Of a DNA stretch of 64,000 nt, positions 1 through 10,835 are shown piece after piece. Source of the stretch: Thetidibacter halocola (GTDB lineage Bacteria > Pseudomonadota > Alphaproteobacteria > Rhodobacterales > Rhodobacteraceae); assembly GCF_018224955.1 (NCBI RefSeq), contig NZ_JAGTUU010000002.1, positions 1 to 64,000 on the forward strand, given 5' to 3'. The position numbers and the translations under genes were made by a program. Position 1 is the stretch's first letter, and each line of letters starts with the position of its first letter. The notes below the pieces were generated by a model that was not told the DNA's origin, did not search any database, and saw only the letters and a program-made list of their open reading frames with translations.

Positions 1-352
1 AACCAACCAATCTTCCGATCCGTCCGTCGCCGCCCCGCTGGCGCCCCGTCGTGCGCCTCAGCGCCGCCGGTGAGGGGCTATTTACGGTTCACTCCAAACA
101 CCCGCAAGTGCTTTTTACAGGGAAAACGCATGGAGCCGTCATTTTTCTATCATCTAATTGTTTTTATTATACTATTTTTTTGATCGTCCGGAAAAATATG
201 TCGTCAGCCGCGCGGATCGGGCAAGCTGACGCTGGGTGAACCGGGAAGGTTGGGCGCGTTTTCGGCATCGCTTTGCGCAACTTTTGGAAATCAGGCGCCC
301 TGCAACCCGTGAATCACCCTGAATCAGAGGGCCACTCGCGTTCGCTTTAGGA
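1..352. other. Intergenic stretch with an AT-rich island
   Basis: No convincing gene is visible in these 352 bases. Roughly 110-200 is strikingly AT-rich, with several T-runs, in an otherwise GC-rich window. A 62-codon open frame crosses the island but has no family resemblance and no clear ribosome binding site, so I do not call it. The island is probably regulatory DNA belonging to a gene left of the window, or a transcription end; nothing here decides which. Confidence 0.5.
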
Positions 353-961
353 TCAGGCGTGCGCCGCGACTCGCTTTCGGCGTGGCGCGAGTCGCAGCAG
401 CAGCAAAATCGCGACCAGCCCGAGGTAGACCAGAGGCTCCAGCTGCCAGCCCTTGCGCAGCATCACGAAATGCAGCCCACCCAGCAGCACGGCCGGGTAG
501 ACAAGCCAGTGCAACTGCCGCCAGCGCATCCCCATCCGACGGATCGCCCGGTCGGTCGATGTCAACGCCAGCGGCACCAGCAGCAGGAAGCCCGCCATGC
601 CCACCGTGATATAGGGACGTTTCAGGATGTCGGCCCAGACCTGGGCCAGGATCTGCACGTCGAGCACCAGCCAGACCAGCAGGTGACAGCACAGATAGAA
701 GAAGGCCATCAGGCCCAATCCGCGCCGGAACCGAAGCAGGTTCACCCCTGCGAAGCGCCGCAGCGGCGTCACGCACAGGCCGGCGATCAGCAGTTGCAGC
801 GCCAGGAGCCCGTACTCATGCTCCAGCGCCTTGATTGGCTCCACTCCCAACCCGCCGGTCAAACCCTGCCAGAACAGCCAGGGCGCCGGCAGCGACAGCC
901 CGGCATAGACGATCCATGTTGGAACGCGCCGGGCCGTGGAGTTGAGGCGGTCGACCAGCAT
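353..961 (-). CDS. msrQ: MsrQ, haem-binding membrane subunit of the MsrPQ methionine sulfoxide reductase
   Basis: A 202-residue, strongly hydrophobic protein of the ferric-reductase-like transmembrane family, with about five to six helices and several histidines inside helices (for example in FFYLCCHLLVWLVL and MRWRQLHWLVYPAVLL) that fit haem ligands. MsrQ passes electrons from the respiratory chain or flavin reductase to periplasmic MsrP, which repairs oxidised methionines in exported proteins. The start ATG shares one base with the msrP stop (TGATG), so the two genes are translationally coupled. Length and gene order match known msrPQ operons. Confidence 0.93.
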   Translation of the reverse strand: MLVDRLNSTARRVPTWIVYAGLSLPAPWLFWQGLTGGLGVEPIKALEHEYGLLALQLLIAGLCVTPLRRFAGVNLLRFRRGLGLMAFFYLCCHLLVWLVLDVQILAQVWADILKRPYITVGMAGFLLLVPLALTSTDRAIRRMGMRWRQLHWLVYPAVLLGGLHFVMLRKGWQLEPLVYLGLVAILLLLRLAPRRKRVAAHA

Positions 962-1863
962 CAGAAGTTGGCGCGCAGGTCCATGCCTTCGTAAAGGCTG
1001 GCCACCTCGGCCTCGTAGCCGTTGAACATCAACGTGGGTTCACGGCGCGCGAACAGGCCCGCGCCGATGCGCCGTTCGCTGGCCTGGCTCCAGCGGGGAT
1101 GGTCCACCGTAGGGTTCACGTTCGAGTAGAAGCCGTATTCGCGCGGGTTCGCCTTGTTCCAGGCGGTCGGCGGTTCCTTGTCGGTCAGGGTGATCCGCAC
1201 GACGGACTTGATCGACTTGAACCCGTACTTCCAAGGCACGACCAGCCGCAGCGGCGCGCCGTTCTGGTTCGGGATCGGGCGACCATGGATCCCGGTCGCC
1301 ATGATGGTCAGCGGATGCAGCGCCTCGTCCAGCCTCAGCCCCTCGACATAGGGCCAGTCGATCACCGGAAAGCGGAGGCCCGGCATCTCTTCGGGGCGAT
1401 ACGCCGTCTCAAAGGCCACATACCGCGCATCGGATGTCACACCCGCGAGGTCCAGCAGGTCGGCCAGTTCGAACCCGTTCCACGGCACGACCATCGACCA
1501 GGCCTCGACGCAGCGGAAGCGGTAGATGCGCTCCTCGATGGTCATCTTCGCTATGATGTCGGCGAACGAATACTCGCCGGGCCGCTCGACCAAGCCGTCG
1601 ATCGTCACCGACCAGGGATCGGTCGTCAGCTGACCGGCATAGCGCGAGGGATCGTCCTTGTTCGTGCCGAACTCATAGTAGTTGCAGTAAGAGGTGATCT
1701 CGTCCCAGCCGTTCGGTTCCAGCGCTTCCTGCGCCTCCCCTGCCCCGGCGAGGCCCACAAGTGCCGTGCCCCCCATCGCCGCCAAAATCTGGCGGCGGTT
1801 CAGGTATGCAGCCCGGGGCGTGATGTCGTCATAGGTCAGGTCGTTGGTCCAGCGATGCGCCAT
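961..1863 (-). CDS. msrP: MsrP, periplasmic molybdopterin methionine sulfoxide reductase
   Basis: A 300-residue molybdopterin oxidoreductase of the sulfite-oxidase fold. The N-terminus carries a Tat signal: a twin arginine in [12 protein letters not shown] near residue 23, then a hydrophobic stretch and an alanine-rich cleavage region. The molybdenum-ligating cysteine lies in the family motif [14 protein letters not shown] near residue 118. It reduces both stereoisomers of protein-bound methionine sulfoxide in the periplasm, using electrons from MsrQ encoded immediately downstream. A GAGAGG ribosome binding site precedes the ATG. Confidence 0.95.
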   Translation of the reverse strand: MAHRWTNDLTYDDITPRAAYLNRRQILAAMGGTALVGLAGAGEAQEALEPNGWDEITSYCNYYEFGTNKDDPSRYAGQLTTDPWSVTIDGLVERPGEYSFADIIAKMTIEERIYRFRCVEAWSMVVPWNGFELADLLDLAGVTSDARYVAFETAYRPEEMPGLRFPVIDWPYVEGLRLDEALHPLTIMATGIHGRPIPNQNGAPLRLVVPWKYGFKSIKSVVRITLTDKEPPTAWNKANPREYGFYSNVNPTVDHPRWSQASERRIGAGLFARREPTLMFNGYEAEVASLYEGMDLRANF

Positions 1864-1987
1864 TCGTCACCTCTCTTGTTTCGATGCAAGATAGAAGCAG
1901 GCGATCCTTGCGCCAACAAAAGCTGTCTCACAGTGTCGTGGCGCGCCTGAAACATCCCGGCAATCGACATTCCCCCTTGAGAATGTG

Positions 1988-2028
1988 TTGATTTACCTCA
2001 AGGCAGGAGCGGCAGCCGCCGTTAGTAT
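1988..2028 (+). promoter_or_regulatory. FNR/Dnr-type activator box with a matching -10
   Basis: TTGATTTACCTCAA at 1988-2001 matches nine of ten defined bases of the FNR-family consensus TTGAT-N4-ATCAA. A -10-like TAGTAT lies at 2023-2028. The box centre is about 41 bases upstream of the start point this -10 implies, the class II activator position. It should drive the DUF302 gene at 2080 when oxygen is low. The site is seen directly; the regulator (FnrL, Dnr) is inferred. Confidence 0.6.
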
Positions 2029-2079
2029 GGGCCATCCAGGAGACATGGCGGCCCCGACCGGCCGCAAAAGGAGGACGCG

Positions 2080-2517
2080 ATGAAAAACCTGATTGCCGTT
2101 CTGGCCATGCTGGCCGCCCCCGCCCTCGCGCAGGACGCCGTGACCTATGAGACAGACCAGAGTTTCGACGACGTTGTGTTCGGCTTGGAATCCGCGATCC
2201 TCGACCGTGGACTGGTGATCGACAGTGTCAGCCATACCGGCGAGATGCTGGAACGCACCCGCGTCGATGTCGGCTCGGACGTGGTGCTGTTCGAACAGGC
2301 GGACGTGTTCAGCTTCTGCTCTGCCGCGCTGTCGCGCAAGGTGATGGAGGTGGACCCGATGAACATCGTCTTTTGCCCCTACGACATCTTCGTCATGGTG
2401 CAGCCCAGCCGCCCCGACGTGACGGTGATCGGTTTCCGCAGCTTGCCCGAAGGCCCGATGAAAGAGATCGAGGCGCTTCTGGACGGCATCGCCAAGGCCG
2501 CGATCGGGCTGGACTGA
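2080..2517 (+). CDS. Exported DUF302 family protein
   Basis: A 145-residue protein with a clear Sec signal peptide ([18 protein letters not shown]), leaving about 127 exported residues. The mature part fits the DUF302 fold: a repeated alpha-beta pattern beginning with an [12 protein letters not shown]-type helix and a conserved segment ending in [10 protein letters not shown]. Two cysteines (in SFCSAAL and VFCPYD) could form a disulfide or bind a ligand. The biochemical role of DUF302 proteins is not settled. A strong ribosome binding site (AGGAGGACGCG) precedes the ATG. The FNR-type box upstream suggests low-oxygen induction. Confidence 0.8.
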   Translation: MKNLIAVLAMLAAPALAQDAVTYETDQSFDDVVFGLESAILDRGLVIDSVSHTGEMLERTRVDVGSDVVLFEQADVFSFCSAALSRKVMEVDPMNIVFCPYDIFVMVQPSRPDVTVIGFRSLPEGPMKEIEALLDGIAKAAIGLD

Positions 2518-2723
2518 GCCCGCTGAACTCGGATTTTTCTCACGCTCTGCTGACGGCGGATCACAAAGATTTAACTGGAAAGCATCAAAAGGCCCGGCAT
2601 AGGTGCGCCAAGCCGCCGGTCAAGCCCGACCGGCGGAAATCCGCATATGAACCAAATGCTTACCTCCGGCGTAATGGTTACGATGCTTCGAAAACGCATC
2701 GGAACAATTCAGGAGGATATCTC

Positions 2724-3206
2724 ATGTTCCGCAGAACTTTCATGGCACTGACCACTGCCACCGTCCTTTCGACCCCCGCCTTTGCCGGCGGCCACTCGAT
2801 GGACATCGTCGACACCGCCGTGGGCGCGGGCACCTTCGAGACCCTCGTCGCTGCCGTGACCGCGGCCGACCTGGTCGACACGCTGAAGGGCGAAGGCCCG
2901 TTCACCGTCTTCGCACCGACGGATGAAGCATTCGCCGCTCTGCCCGAGGGCACCGTGGCAAACCTGCTGCTGCCCGAGAACAAGGACCAGCTGGTTGCGA
3001 TCCTGACCTACCACGTGGTGGCCGGCAAGGTGATGTCGACCGACCTCAGCGACGGCATGACTGCCGCAACCGTTCAGGGCGGCAACATCACCGTCGACCT
3101 CGACAATGGCGTAATGATCAACGACGCGATCGTCGTGTCGGCTGACATCGAAGCTTCGAATGGCGTGATCCACGTCATCGATAAGGTCATCCTCCCCGAG
3201 GGTTGA
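2724..3206 (+). CDS. Exported fasciclin (FAS1) domain protein
   Basis: A 160-residue protein consisting of a signal peptide (cleaved near [10 protein letters not shown]) and a single FAS1 domain. The two FAS1 signatures are visible: [17 protein letters not shown] in the H1 region, and the terminal block ending in [13 protein letters not shown]. Single FAS1 proteins of this length are common secreted or periplasmic proteins in alphaproteobacteria and are associated with adhesion or biofilm matrix. The start is fixed by AGGAGG at 2711-2716, seven bases before the ATG. It appears monocistronic, with a GC-rich hairpin just behind the stop. Confidence 0.9.
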   Translation: MFRRTFMALTTATVLSTPAFAGGHSMDIVDTAVGAGTFETLVAAVTAADLVDTLKGEGPFTVFAPTDEAFAALPEGTVANLLLPENKDQLVAILTYHVVAGKVMSTDLSDGMTAATVQGGNITVDLDNGVMINDAIVVSADIEASNGVIHVIDKVILPEG

Positions 3207-3217
3207 TCCTGTTTCGC

Positions 3218-3237
3218 GGGGGGCCTTCGGGCCCCTC
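3218..3237 (+). terminator. UUCG-loop hairpin after the fasciclin gene
   Basis: The sequence folds as GGGGCC-TTCG-GGCCCC, extendable by two pairs, with a stable UUCG tetraloop, 12 bases after the stop codon. No T-run follows, so it may stabilise the mRNA end or terminate weakly. Confidence 0.55.
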
Positions 3238-3330
3238 GCACCCCTGGCGCGGGAATCGGCCGCATGGGCTGCCCCTTGATCCGCACCGGTTCGGCTGTCA
3301 CCTCGCAGGCACCTGCCCCGGAGGACCGCC

Positions 3331-4224
3331 ATGACCGATTCCCTGCCCATCCCCGTCACCGCCCCGCTGAGCCGCGCCCAGCGCACTCAAATCCTGTCGC
3401 TGGTGCGACGCGCCGCACGTGCTGAGATCCTGCCGCGCTTTCGCCAGCTAGACAGCCATCAGATCGATGAAAAGACCGGCCCGCAGGACCTGGTGACCGA
3501 GGCCGACCACGCCGCCGAGGCGATGATCGCCCGTGGCCTGCAGGCCATGTTCCCCCATGCACTGATCGTGGGCGAGGAGAACGCCACCGCCCGGCCCGAC
3601 ATCCTGAACAAGATCGCCGAGGCGGAACTGTGTTTTACCGTGGATCCGGTGGACGGCACCTGGAACTACGCCAAGGGGCTGACCCTGTTCGGGGTCATGG
3701 TGTCCATCCTGCGCTTTGGCGTGCCGGTCTATGGCCTGCTCTACGATCCCGTCATGGATGACGCGATCTGGGCCGACACCGAAAACCCCGCCCAGATGCT
3801 GAACAAGCGGCGCATCGCGCGCCCCGTCCGGGTTTCCGGCGGCGGCCCGGTCGAGGATCTCGTCGGCTCTGTGCCGCTGTACCTTGCGCCGAGGGACAAG
3901 CAGGCGCGCATCGCCGCGCAGATGCCGCGTTTTCAACGGACAGTGATGATGCGCTGCGCCTGCCACGAATACCGTATGCTGGCACAGGGCCAGCTGGATT
4001 TCGTGTTGTTCGCGAAACTGACCGCCTGGGACCATCCCGCCGGCGTGCTGATCTCGAGACAGGCGGGCGGGCATGTGGCACTGCTGGACGGCACGGAGTA
4101 TCGCGCAGACCTGACCGAAGGCTACTTGCTGGCCGCCAGCGACGCGGCGACCTGGGGCCGGGTGCGCGACGTGTTTGACTTTCTGGTGGAATCCCCTGAA
4201 CAGGTTGAAACACCCGCGGGCTGA
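3331..4224 (+). CDS. Inositol monophosphatase family phosphatase
   Basis: A 297-residue Mg-dependent phosphatase of the IMPase/HisN/CysQ superfamily. Visible metal-site motifs are DLVTEADHAAE, GEEN, DPVDGTWNYAKG near residue 107, and WDHPAG near residue 233. Candidate substrates are inositol phosphate, histidinol phosphate or PAP; the sequence alone does not decide. The last histidine-pathway step is a common role of such paralogues in alphaproteobacteria, but no his gene is nearby. GGAGG sits seven bases before the ATG. It converges with the TetR gene nine bases downstream. Confidence 0.87.
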   Translation: MTDSLPIPVTAPLSRAQRTQILSLVRRAARAEILPRFRQLDSHQIDEKTGPQDLVTEADHAAEAMIARGLQAMFPHALIVGEENATARPDILNKIAEAELCFTVDPVDGTWNYAKGLTLFGVMVSILRFGVPVYGLLYDPVMDDAIWADTENPAQMLNKRRIARPVRVSGGGPVEDLVGSVPLYLAPRDKQARIAAQMPRFQRTVMMRCACHEYRMLAQGQLDFVLFAKLTAWDHPAGVLISRQAGGHVALLDGTEYRADLTEGYLLAASDAATWGRVRDVFDFLVESPEQVETPAG

Positions 4225-4233
4225 CGGCGCGGA

Positions 4234-4833
4234 TCAGGCGGCGACGCGCAGCGCCTCGATGTCTCGGGCAATGTCCTCGGCCATCTGCGCCACCCGGGCA
4301 TCCGACCCTTTGCGCTGCGCATAGGTGCGCAGGCCGAAGATCTCGGCCTGCAACCGGCTTGCAAGGCGGTCTGGATCGGCGGTCTGCGGCAACTCTCCGG
4401 TCTGAATGGCCTGCCGGAACATCTCTGCAAAGGCCGCCTCCATCGACTGGATCAGGGTTTCAGTCAGGCCCAGCAGATCGGCATTGTCGGGCGGCGTTTC
4501 CAGCATCGTCTTGACCAGCATGCAGGCCTGCGAGGGCGGACGGTTGTCCGCGACGCAGCCCAGCGCCCGCACATGCGCCGCCAGCCCGGCCAGCGGCGAC
4601 CCCGCCTGTGCCACCGTCTGGCGGAACGCCTCGCGCGAATGCTGCGCATAGGATTTCAGTGCCTCGGCGAACAGCGCCTCTTTCGACCCGAAAGCCGCGT
4701 AGATCGAGCCTGGCCGCATGTCCAGCGCGGTCTCGAGATCCTTCAACGAGGTGCCAAGGAACCCCTTGCTCCAGAAAAGCGCCTGCGCCTGCGCCAGCAC
4801 CTTGCCGCGATCGTATCCGGCCTGCCTGCCCAT
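4234..4833 (-). CDS. TetR family repressor
   Basis: A 199-residue regulator with the TetR N-terminal helix-turn-helix (ALFWSKGFLGTSLKDLETAL, then GSIYAAFGSKEALF) and a variable ligand-binding C-terminal half. It is divergent from the carboxymuconolactone-decarboxylase-family gene at 4942. The shared 108-base gap holds three similar palindromes, one at each gene start, so it very likely represses both itself and its neighbour. The inducer is unknown; related pairs respond to electrophiles such as quinones or aldehydes, which is only a guess here. Confidence 0.9.
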   Translation of the reverse strand: MGRQAGYDRGKVLAQAQALFWSKGFLGTSLKDLETALDMRPGSIYAAFGSKEALFAEALKSYAQHSREAFRQTVAQAGSPLAGLAAHVRALGCVADNRPPSQACMLVKTMLETPPDNADLLGLTETLIQSMEAAFAEMFRQAIQTGELPQTADPDRLASRLQAEIFGLRTYAQRKGSDARVAQMAEDIARDIEALRVAA

Positions 4834-4849
4834 CTCCTACCTCGCTCAT

Positions 4850-4929
4850 TTTTGAGTGAACGCTCAAAATGTATCTTGAGTGATCGCTCAAGTAAAGGTA
4901 GGAACGAAATTGTTGAACGATCATTCAAG
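4850..4929. promoter_or_regulatory. Three TetR-type operators
   Basis: Three related palindromes lie between the divergent genes: TTTGAGTGAACGCTCAAA (4851-4868), CTTGAGTGATCGCTCAAG (4875-4892) and TTGAACGATCATTCAA (4913-4928). They share the pattern TTGANYGNNCRNTCAA. The centres are about 24 and 37 bases apart. The first adjoins the regulator's start; the third overlaps the ribosome-binding region of the gene at 4942. Confidence 0.85.
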
Positions 4930-4941
4930 AAAGGAACCGTC

Positions 4942-5508
4942 ATGTCCCTCTTTACCCCGCACACGCTGGAAACCGCGCCCGAGGCCAGCCGCCCGCTGCT
5001 GGAAGATTCGCTGAAAAGCTTTGGCCGCCTGCCGGGCCTGCACGGCGTGTTGGCCGAGTCGCCCGCCGCCCTGAAAGGCTACAAGCAGCTGCACGGGATC
5101 TTTGCGACCGAGACCAGCTTTGACAAGGATGAGCTGACGGTGGTCTGGCAGACCATCAACGTCGAGCACGAATGCCATTACTGCGTGCCCGCCCATACGG
5201 GCATCGCCAAGAAGATGAAGGTGGACGACGCAATCAGCGCTGCGCTGCGCGACGAGACACCGTTGCCGAATGCCCGGCTCGAGGCGCTGCGCGACTTCAC
5301 CCTGCATGTCGTGCGCCAGCGCGGCAACGTAACGGACGATCAGGTGCAGGCCTTCATCCGGGCCGGGTTCACCCAGCGCCAGATCCTCGAGGTGATCCTC
5401 GGCGTCGCGCAAAAGGTGATCTCGAACTACACCAACCACTTGGCGCAGACCCCGGTGGACGCCCCGATGCAGGCGTTTGCATGGTCCAAGGTGCCCAAGG
5501 CCGCCTGA
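4942..5508 (+). CDS. Carboxymuconolactone decarboxylase (AhpD-like) family protein
   Basis: A 188-residue all-helical protein of the CMD/AhpD superfamily. The redox signature is present as EHECHYCVPAH, with the CxxC pair at Cys78 and Cys81 and His85, as in AhpD-type peroxidase or thiol-disulfide partners rather than true lactone decarboxylases. It probably protects against peroxides or reactive electrophiles. The ATG follows AAGGA by seven bases. It is controlled by the divergent TetR protein through the operators at 4850-4929, and it ends at a bidirectional terminator shared with gcvP. Confidence 0.88.
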   Translation: MSLFTPHTLETAPEASRPLLEDSLKSFGRLPGLHGVLAESPAALKGYKQLHGIFATETSFDKDELTVVWQTINVEHECHYCVPAHTGIAKKMKVDDAISAALRDETPLPNARLEALRDFTLHVVRQRGNVTDDQVQAFIRAGFTQRQILEVILGVAQKVISNYTNHLAQTPVDAPMQAFAWSKVPKAA

Positions 5509-5516
5509 CCAGGAGA

Positions 5517-5547
5517 AAGCCCCGACCGGTCGACCCGGCCGGGGCTT
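5517..5547. terminator. Bidirectional terminator between convergent genes
   Basis: AAGCCCCG (5517-5524) pairs perfectly with CGGGGCTT (5540-5547) around a GC-rich 15-base loop. A-rich sequence lies on one side and TT on the other, so the hairpin can serve both the gene ending at 5508 and gcvP ending at 5552. Confidence 0.7.
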
Positions 5548-5551
5548 GTCC

Positions 5552-8401
<2,850 letters not shown>

Positions 8402-8463
8402 CGCAAGAACCCTTCCGGCGCGCGCCGCGCCCCTCTTCTCTGGTTTCCAAATACCGCGGGGGA

Positions 8464-8497
8464 GTCGCCCGGAACGGGCGACGGGGGCAGAGCCCCC
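8464..8497. terminator. Two tandem GC hairpins between gcvH and gcvP
   Basis: GTCGCCCG-GAA-CGGGCGAC (8464-8482) is followed directly by GGGGGC-AGA-GCCCCC (8483-8497), ending two bases beyond the gcvH stop. They could attenuate or process the mRNA so that less gcvP than gcvH is made. GGGGGC-N3-GCCCCC recurs at 11456-11470 and, shortened, at 20834-20846. Confidence 0.55.
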
Positions 8498-8499
8498 TC

Positions 8500-8865
8500 T
8501 CAGTCCCCGATGAAATCCTTGTAGGCCTTCTCGTCCATGTAGTCGTCCAATGCCGACAGGTCCTCGACCTTCATCTTGAAGAACCAGGCATCCCCCTCGG
8601 GATCCTCGTTCACCTTGCCCGGCTCGTCGACGATGGCGTCGTTCACCTCGACGATCTCGCCATCCAGCGGCGCGAGGATGTCGGACGCGGCCTTGACCGA
8701 TTCGATCACGACGATCTCGTCGTCCTTGCTGACCTCGGTGCCGACCTCGGGCAGTTCGACGAACACCACGTCGCCCAACTGCTCGGCCGCGTGGGCAGTG
8801 ATGCCCACGGTGACGATGCCCTCGTCATCCACGTCCAGCCATTCATGTTCTTCGGTGAATTTCAT
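8500..8865 (-). CDS. gcvH: Glycine cleavage system H protein
   Basis: A 121-residue lipoyl carrier. The lipoylated lysine is Lys58 in the motif [12 protein letters not shown]. It shuttles the aminomethyl group from GcvP to GcvT and is reoxidised by lipoamide dehydrogenase. It lies 15 bases after gcvT, with an AGGGAG ribosome binding site, so it is in the same operon. The length is typical, and the acidic C-terminus ([14 protein letters not shown]) is usual for the family. Confidence 0.97.
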   Translation of the reverse strand: MKFTEEHEWLDVDDEGIVTVGITAHAAEQLGDVVFVELPEVGTEVSKDDEIVVIESVKAASDILAPLDGEIVEVNDAIVDEPGKVNEDPEGDAWFFKMKVEDLSALDDYMDEKAYKDFIGD

Positions 8866-8880
8866 CTGTTTCTCCCTGTT

Positions 8881-10005
8881 TCACCGTTTGAATCCCGCAG
8901 GCAGGAAGGGCAGCGCCGCCACTTTCACCGGCAACCGCTTCCCCCGCACCTCACCCCAAAGCCGCGTGCCTGTCGCGGAAAGGTCCGTCGGCACATAGCC
9001 CATCGCCACCGGCGCATTCACGCTGGGGCCGAACCCGCCCGAGGTGATCTGCCCCACCGGGTCGCCGCCCGTCTCTGCGGCAAACAGCGGCACGCCCTCG
9101 CGCATCGGCGCGCGCCCTTCGGGCGACAGGCCGACCCGGGCACGCGCTGCACCCGTTTCCAGCTCGGCCAGGATGCGCTCGGCACCCGGAAAGCCGCCCT
9201 CCCGCGCGCCACCCGCACGACGCACCTTCTGGATCGCCCAGGTCAGCCGCGCCTCGACCGGCGTCGTCCCGGTGTCGATGTCATGGCCATACAGGCACAG
9301 CCCGCCTTCCAGCCGCAGGCTGTCACGCGCGCCCAGCCCGATGAATTCGACCCGCGCGTCCGCCAGCAACCGCCGCGCCAGCGCCTCGGCCGCCGTCTCC
9401 GGCACCGAGATCTCGAAGCCATCCTCGCCAGTGTAGCCCGAGCGCGAGACCCAGACCTCGACCCCTTCGATCATGACGGTCGCCACGTCCATGAAGCGCA
9501 TCTCTGCCACATCCGGCGCCAGCGCGGCCAGCACGGCCTCTGCCTCGGGCCCCTGCAGGGCCAGCAGCGCGCGGTCCTCCAGCATCTCGACCGAAACGCC
9601 CCGAGGCTCCAGCACTGTCTTCATGCGCGCCAGGTCGGCATCCTTGCAGGCGGCGTTGACCACGACGAACAGGTGATCGCCGCGGTTGGCGATCATCAGA
9701 TCGTCCTCGATCCCGCCCGCGTCATTGGTGAAAAATGCATAACGTTGCCGCCCCTCGGCCAGCCCCGCCACGTCCACCGGCACCAGCGATTCGAGCGCCA
9801 GCGCCACGTCCGGCCCGCGCAGGATCACCTGTCCCATGTGGCTGACATCGAACAGCCCGGCATGGTCGCGGCAATGCAGGTGCTCCTTGAGCACGCCAAG
9901 GCCATACTGCACAGGCATGTCATACCCTGCGAACGGCACCATCCGGGCGCCCAGCTCGCGGTGCAGCGCGTTCAGCACCGTCGATTTCAGATTGTCCTCG
10001 GCCAT
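8881..10005 (-). CDS. gcvT: Aminomethyltransferase, T-protein of the glycine cleavage system
   Basis: A 374-residue T-protein that passes the methylene group to tetrahydrofolate and releases ammonia. Family blocks are clear: MVPFAGYDMPVQYG near the N-terminus, LFDVSHMGQ, and RSGYTGEDGFEI. The start at 10005 has GGAGG nine bases upstream; an upstream in-frame extension lacks any signal. This is the first gene of the operon. Its 5' leader holds a tandem glycine riboswitch, so glycine should induce gcvTHP. Confidence 0.96.
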   Translation of the reverse strand: MAEDNLKSTVLNALHRELGARMVPFAGYDMPVQYGLGVLKEHLHCRDHAGLFDVSHMGQVILRGPDVALALESLVPVDVAGLAEGRQRYAFFTNDAGGIEDDLMIANRGDHLFVVVNAACKDADLARMKTVLEPRGVSVEMLEDRALLALQGPEAEAVLAALAPDVAEMRFMDVATVMIEGVEVWVSRSGYTGEDGFEISVPETAAEALARRLLADARVEFIGLGARDSLRLEGGLCLYGHDIDTGTTPVEARLTWAIQKVRRAGGAREGGFPGAERILAELETGAARARVGLSPEGRAPMREGVPLFAAETGGDPVGQITSGGFGPSVNAPVAMGYVPTDLSATGTRLWGEVRGKRLPVKVAALPFLPAGFKR

Positions 10006-10082
10006 GCGCCCTCCGGTCAGTGATCCCGACCAAGGCAAGCATGGTGCGGGCATTCATGGCGCGTCAAGCCGCACCGGCGAAT

Positions 10083-10233
10083 GCCCCCTCTGTCCCTTCG
10101 CCTGAGATCGCTATCCCTTCGGCGGACGCAGTCCTGCGCCTCTCTCCAGAGTTCGTGTTCCATGTCGGTCCTTTGGCCTGAGCGTTTCCGGGGCGGTTGC
10201 GCCTTCGGCACCGGATGAACCGGTTCTCCCGTC
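10083..10233 (-). promoter_or_regulatory. Tandem glycine riboswitch upstream of gcvT
   Basis: Read leftwards, two consecutive aptamers are recognisable by their conserved blocks. The first has GGGAGAACCGG, GTGCCGAAGGCGCAA and GCTCAGGCCAAAGGACC. The second has CTGGAGAG, CGCCGAAGG, CTCAGGCGAAGGGACAG and a purine-rich end. This is the classical two-aptamer arrangement with a short linker, located 78 bases before the gcvT start and about 15 bases after the stop of the upstream regulator gene. By family precedent, glycine binding turns expression on. Confidence 0.92.
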
Positions 10234-10248
10234 ATGAATGGCCGTCGA

Positions 10249-10740
10249 TTAAACGATGGTTTCGGCGGCCGCAACGGTGCTTTTTCGCAACGGCCCCTTG
10301 CAGCCCCCTTGCGGCACAAGGATTTCAAGCAAAGGCGCATTGTCGCAGATCAGCGCATCCAGCGTGATCGGGTCCAGCGTCGCGTAAAAGGCGTTCGCTG
10401 CATCGTCCAGCGCAGTGCGCAGGCGGCATGCCTCTGTCAGCGGGCAGGTGTTGTCCACATCGGCAAAGCACTCGGCGATGGGCACCGGCTGTTCCAAAGC
10501 GCGGAACACCTCGCCGATGACGATCTGCTTGGCAGGCCGCGCCAGTTCGAGCCCGCCGTTCCGGCCGCGCTGCGTATGCAGGAAACCCAACTGCGCCAAT
10601 TGGTTGATGACCTGGGCCAGATGATTCTCCGAGGCATTGCACGCCTTGGCAATCTCCGCCTTGGTGACCAGACGACCCATGTTGGCGGCGCAGAACATCA
10701 GCACCCGCATGGCGATGTTGGTTCGTTTCGTGACACGCAC
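10249..10740 (-). CDS. Rrf2 family iron-sulfur regulator, NsrR-like
   Basis: A 163-residue Rrf2 protein with the winged-helix block ASENHLAQVINQLAQLGF and wing RGRNGGLELARPA, followed by three cysteines (Cys91, Cys99, Cys105) that in this family hold a [2Fe-2S] or [4Fe-4S] cluster. The general sequence is closest to nitric-oxide-sensing NsrR. The C-X7-C-X5-C spacing also fits the iron regulator RirA, so the assignment is not certain. The GTG start (VRVTKRTN) is chosen because it gives the canonical Rrf2 N-terminus and has GGGAG eight bases upstream. It is divergent from the gene at 10836 over an NsrR-like palindrome. Confidence 0.85.
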   Translation of the reverse strand: MRVTKRTNIAMRVLMFCAANMGRLVTKAEIAKACNASENHLAQVINQLAQLGFLHTQRGRNGGLELARPAKQIVIGEVFRALEQPVPIAECFADVDNTCPLTEACRLRTALDDAANAFYATLDPITLDALICDNAPLLEILVPQGGCKGPLRKSTVAAAETIV

Positions 10741-10791
10741 CGGACGCACTCCCGCTATCGGTATGACCCATAATTCATAGCAGACCAGTGC

Positions 10792-10814
10792 AAGATGGAT
10801 TTGACATACATCAA
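10792..10814. promoter_or_regulatory. NsrR-like inverted repeat overlapping an FNR-type box
   Basis: AAGATGGATTT (10792-10802), one central G, then ACATACATCAA form an imperfect 11-1-11 inverted repeat. The left half differs by one base from the known NsrR half-site AAGATGYATTT. Inside it, TTGACATACATCAA (10801-10814) is also one base off the FNR consensus. It lies 52 bases upstream of the Rrf2 start and 22 bases upstream of the divergent gene, so it could control both. Confidence 0.6.
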
Positions 10815-10835
10815 TCCCTGTGCAGATCAGGGCGA

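Noticed and set aside
51-239. 62-codon open frame across the AT-rich island
   Set aside because: No family resemblance, no ribosome binding site, and composition unlike coding DNA of this genome.
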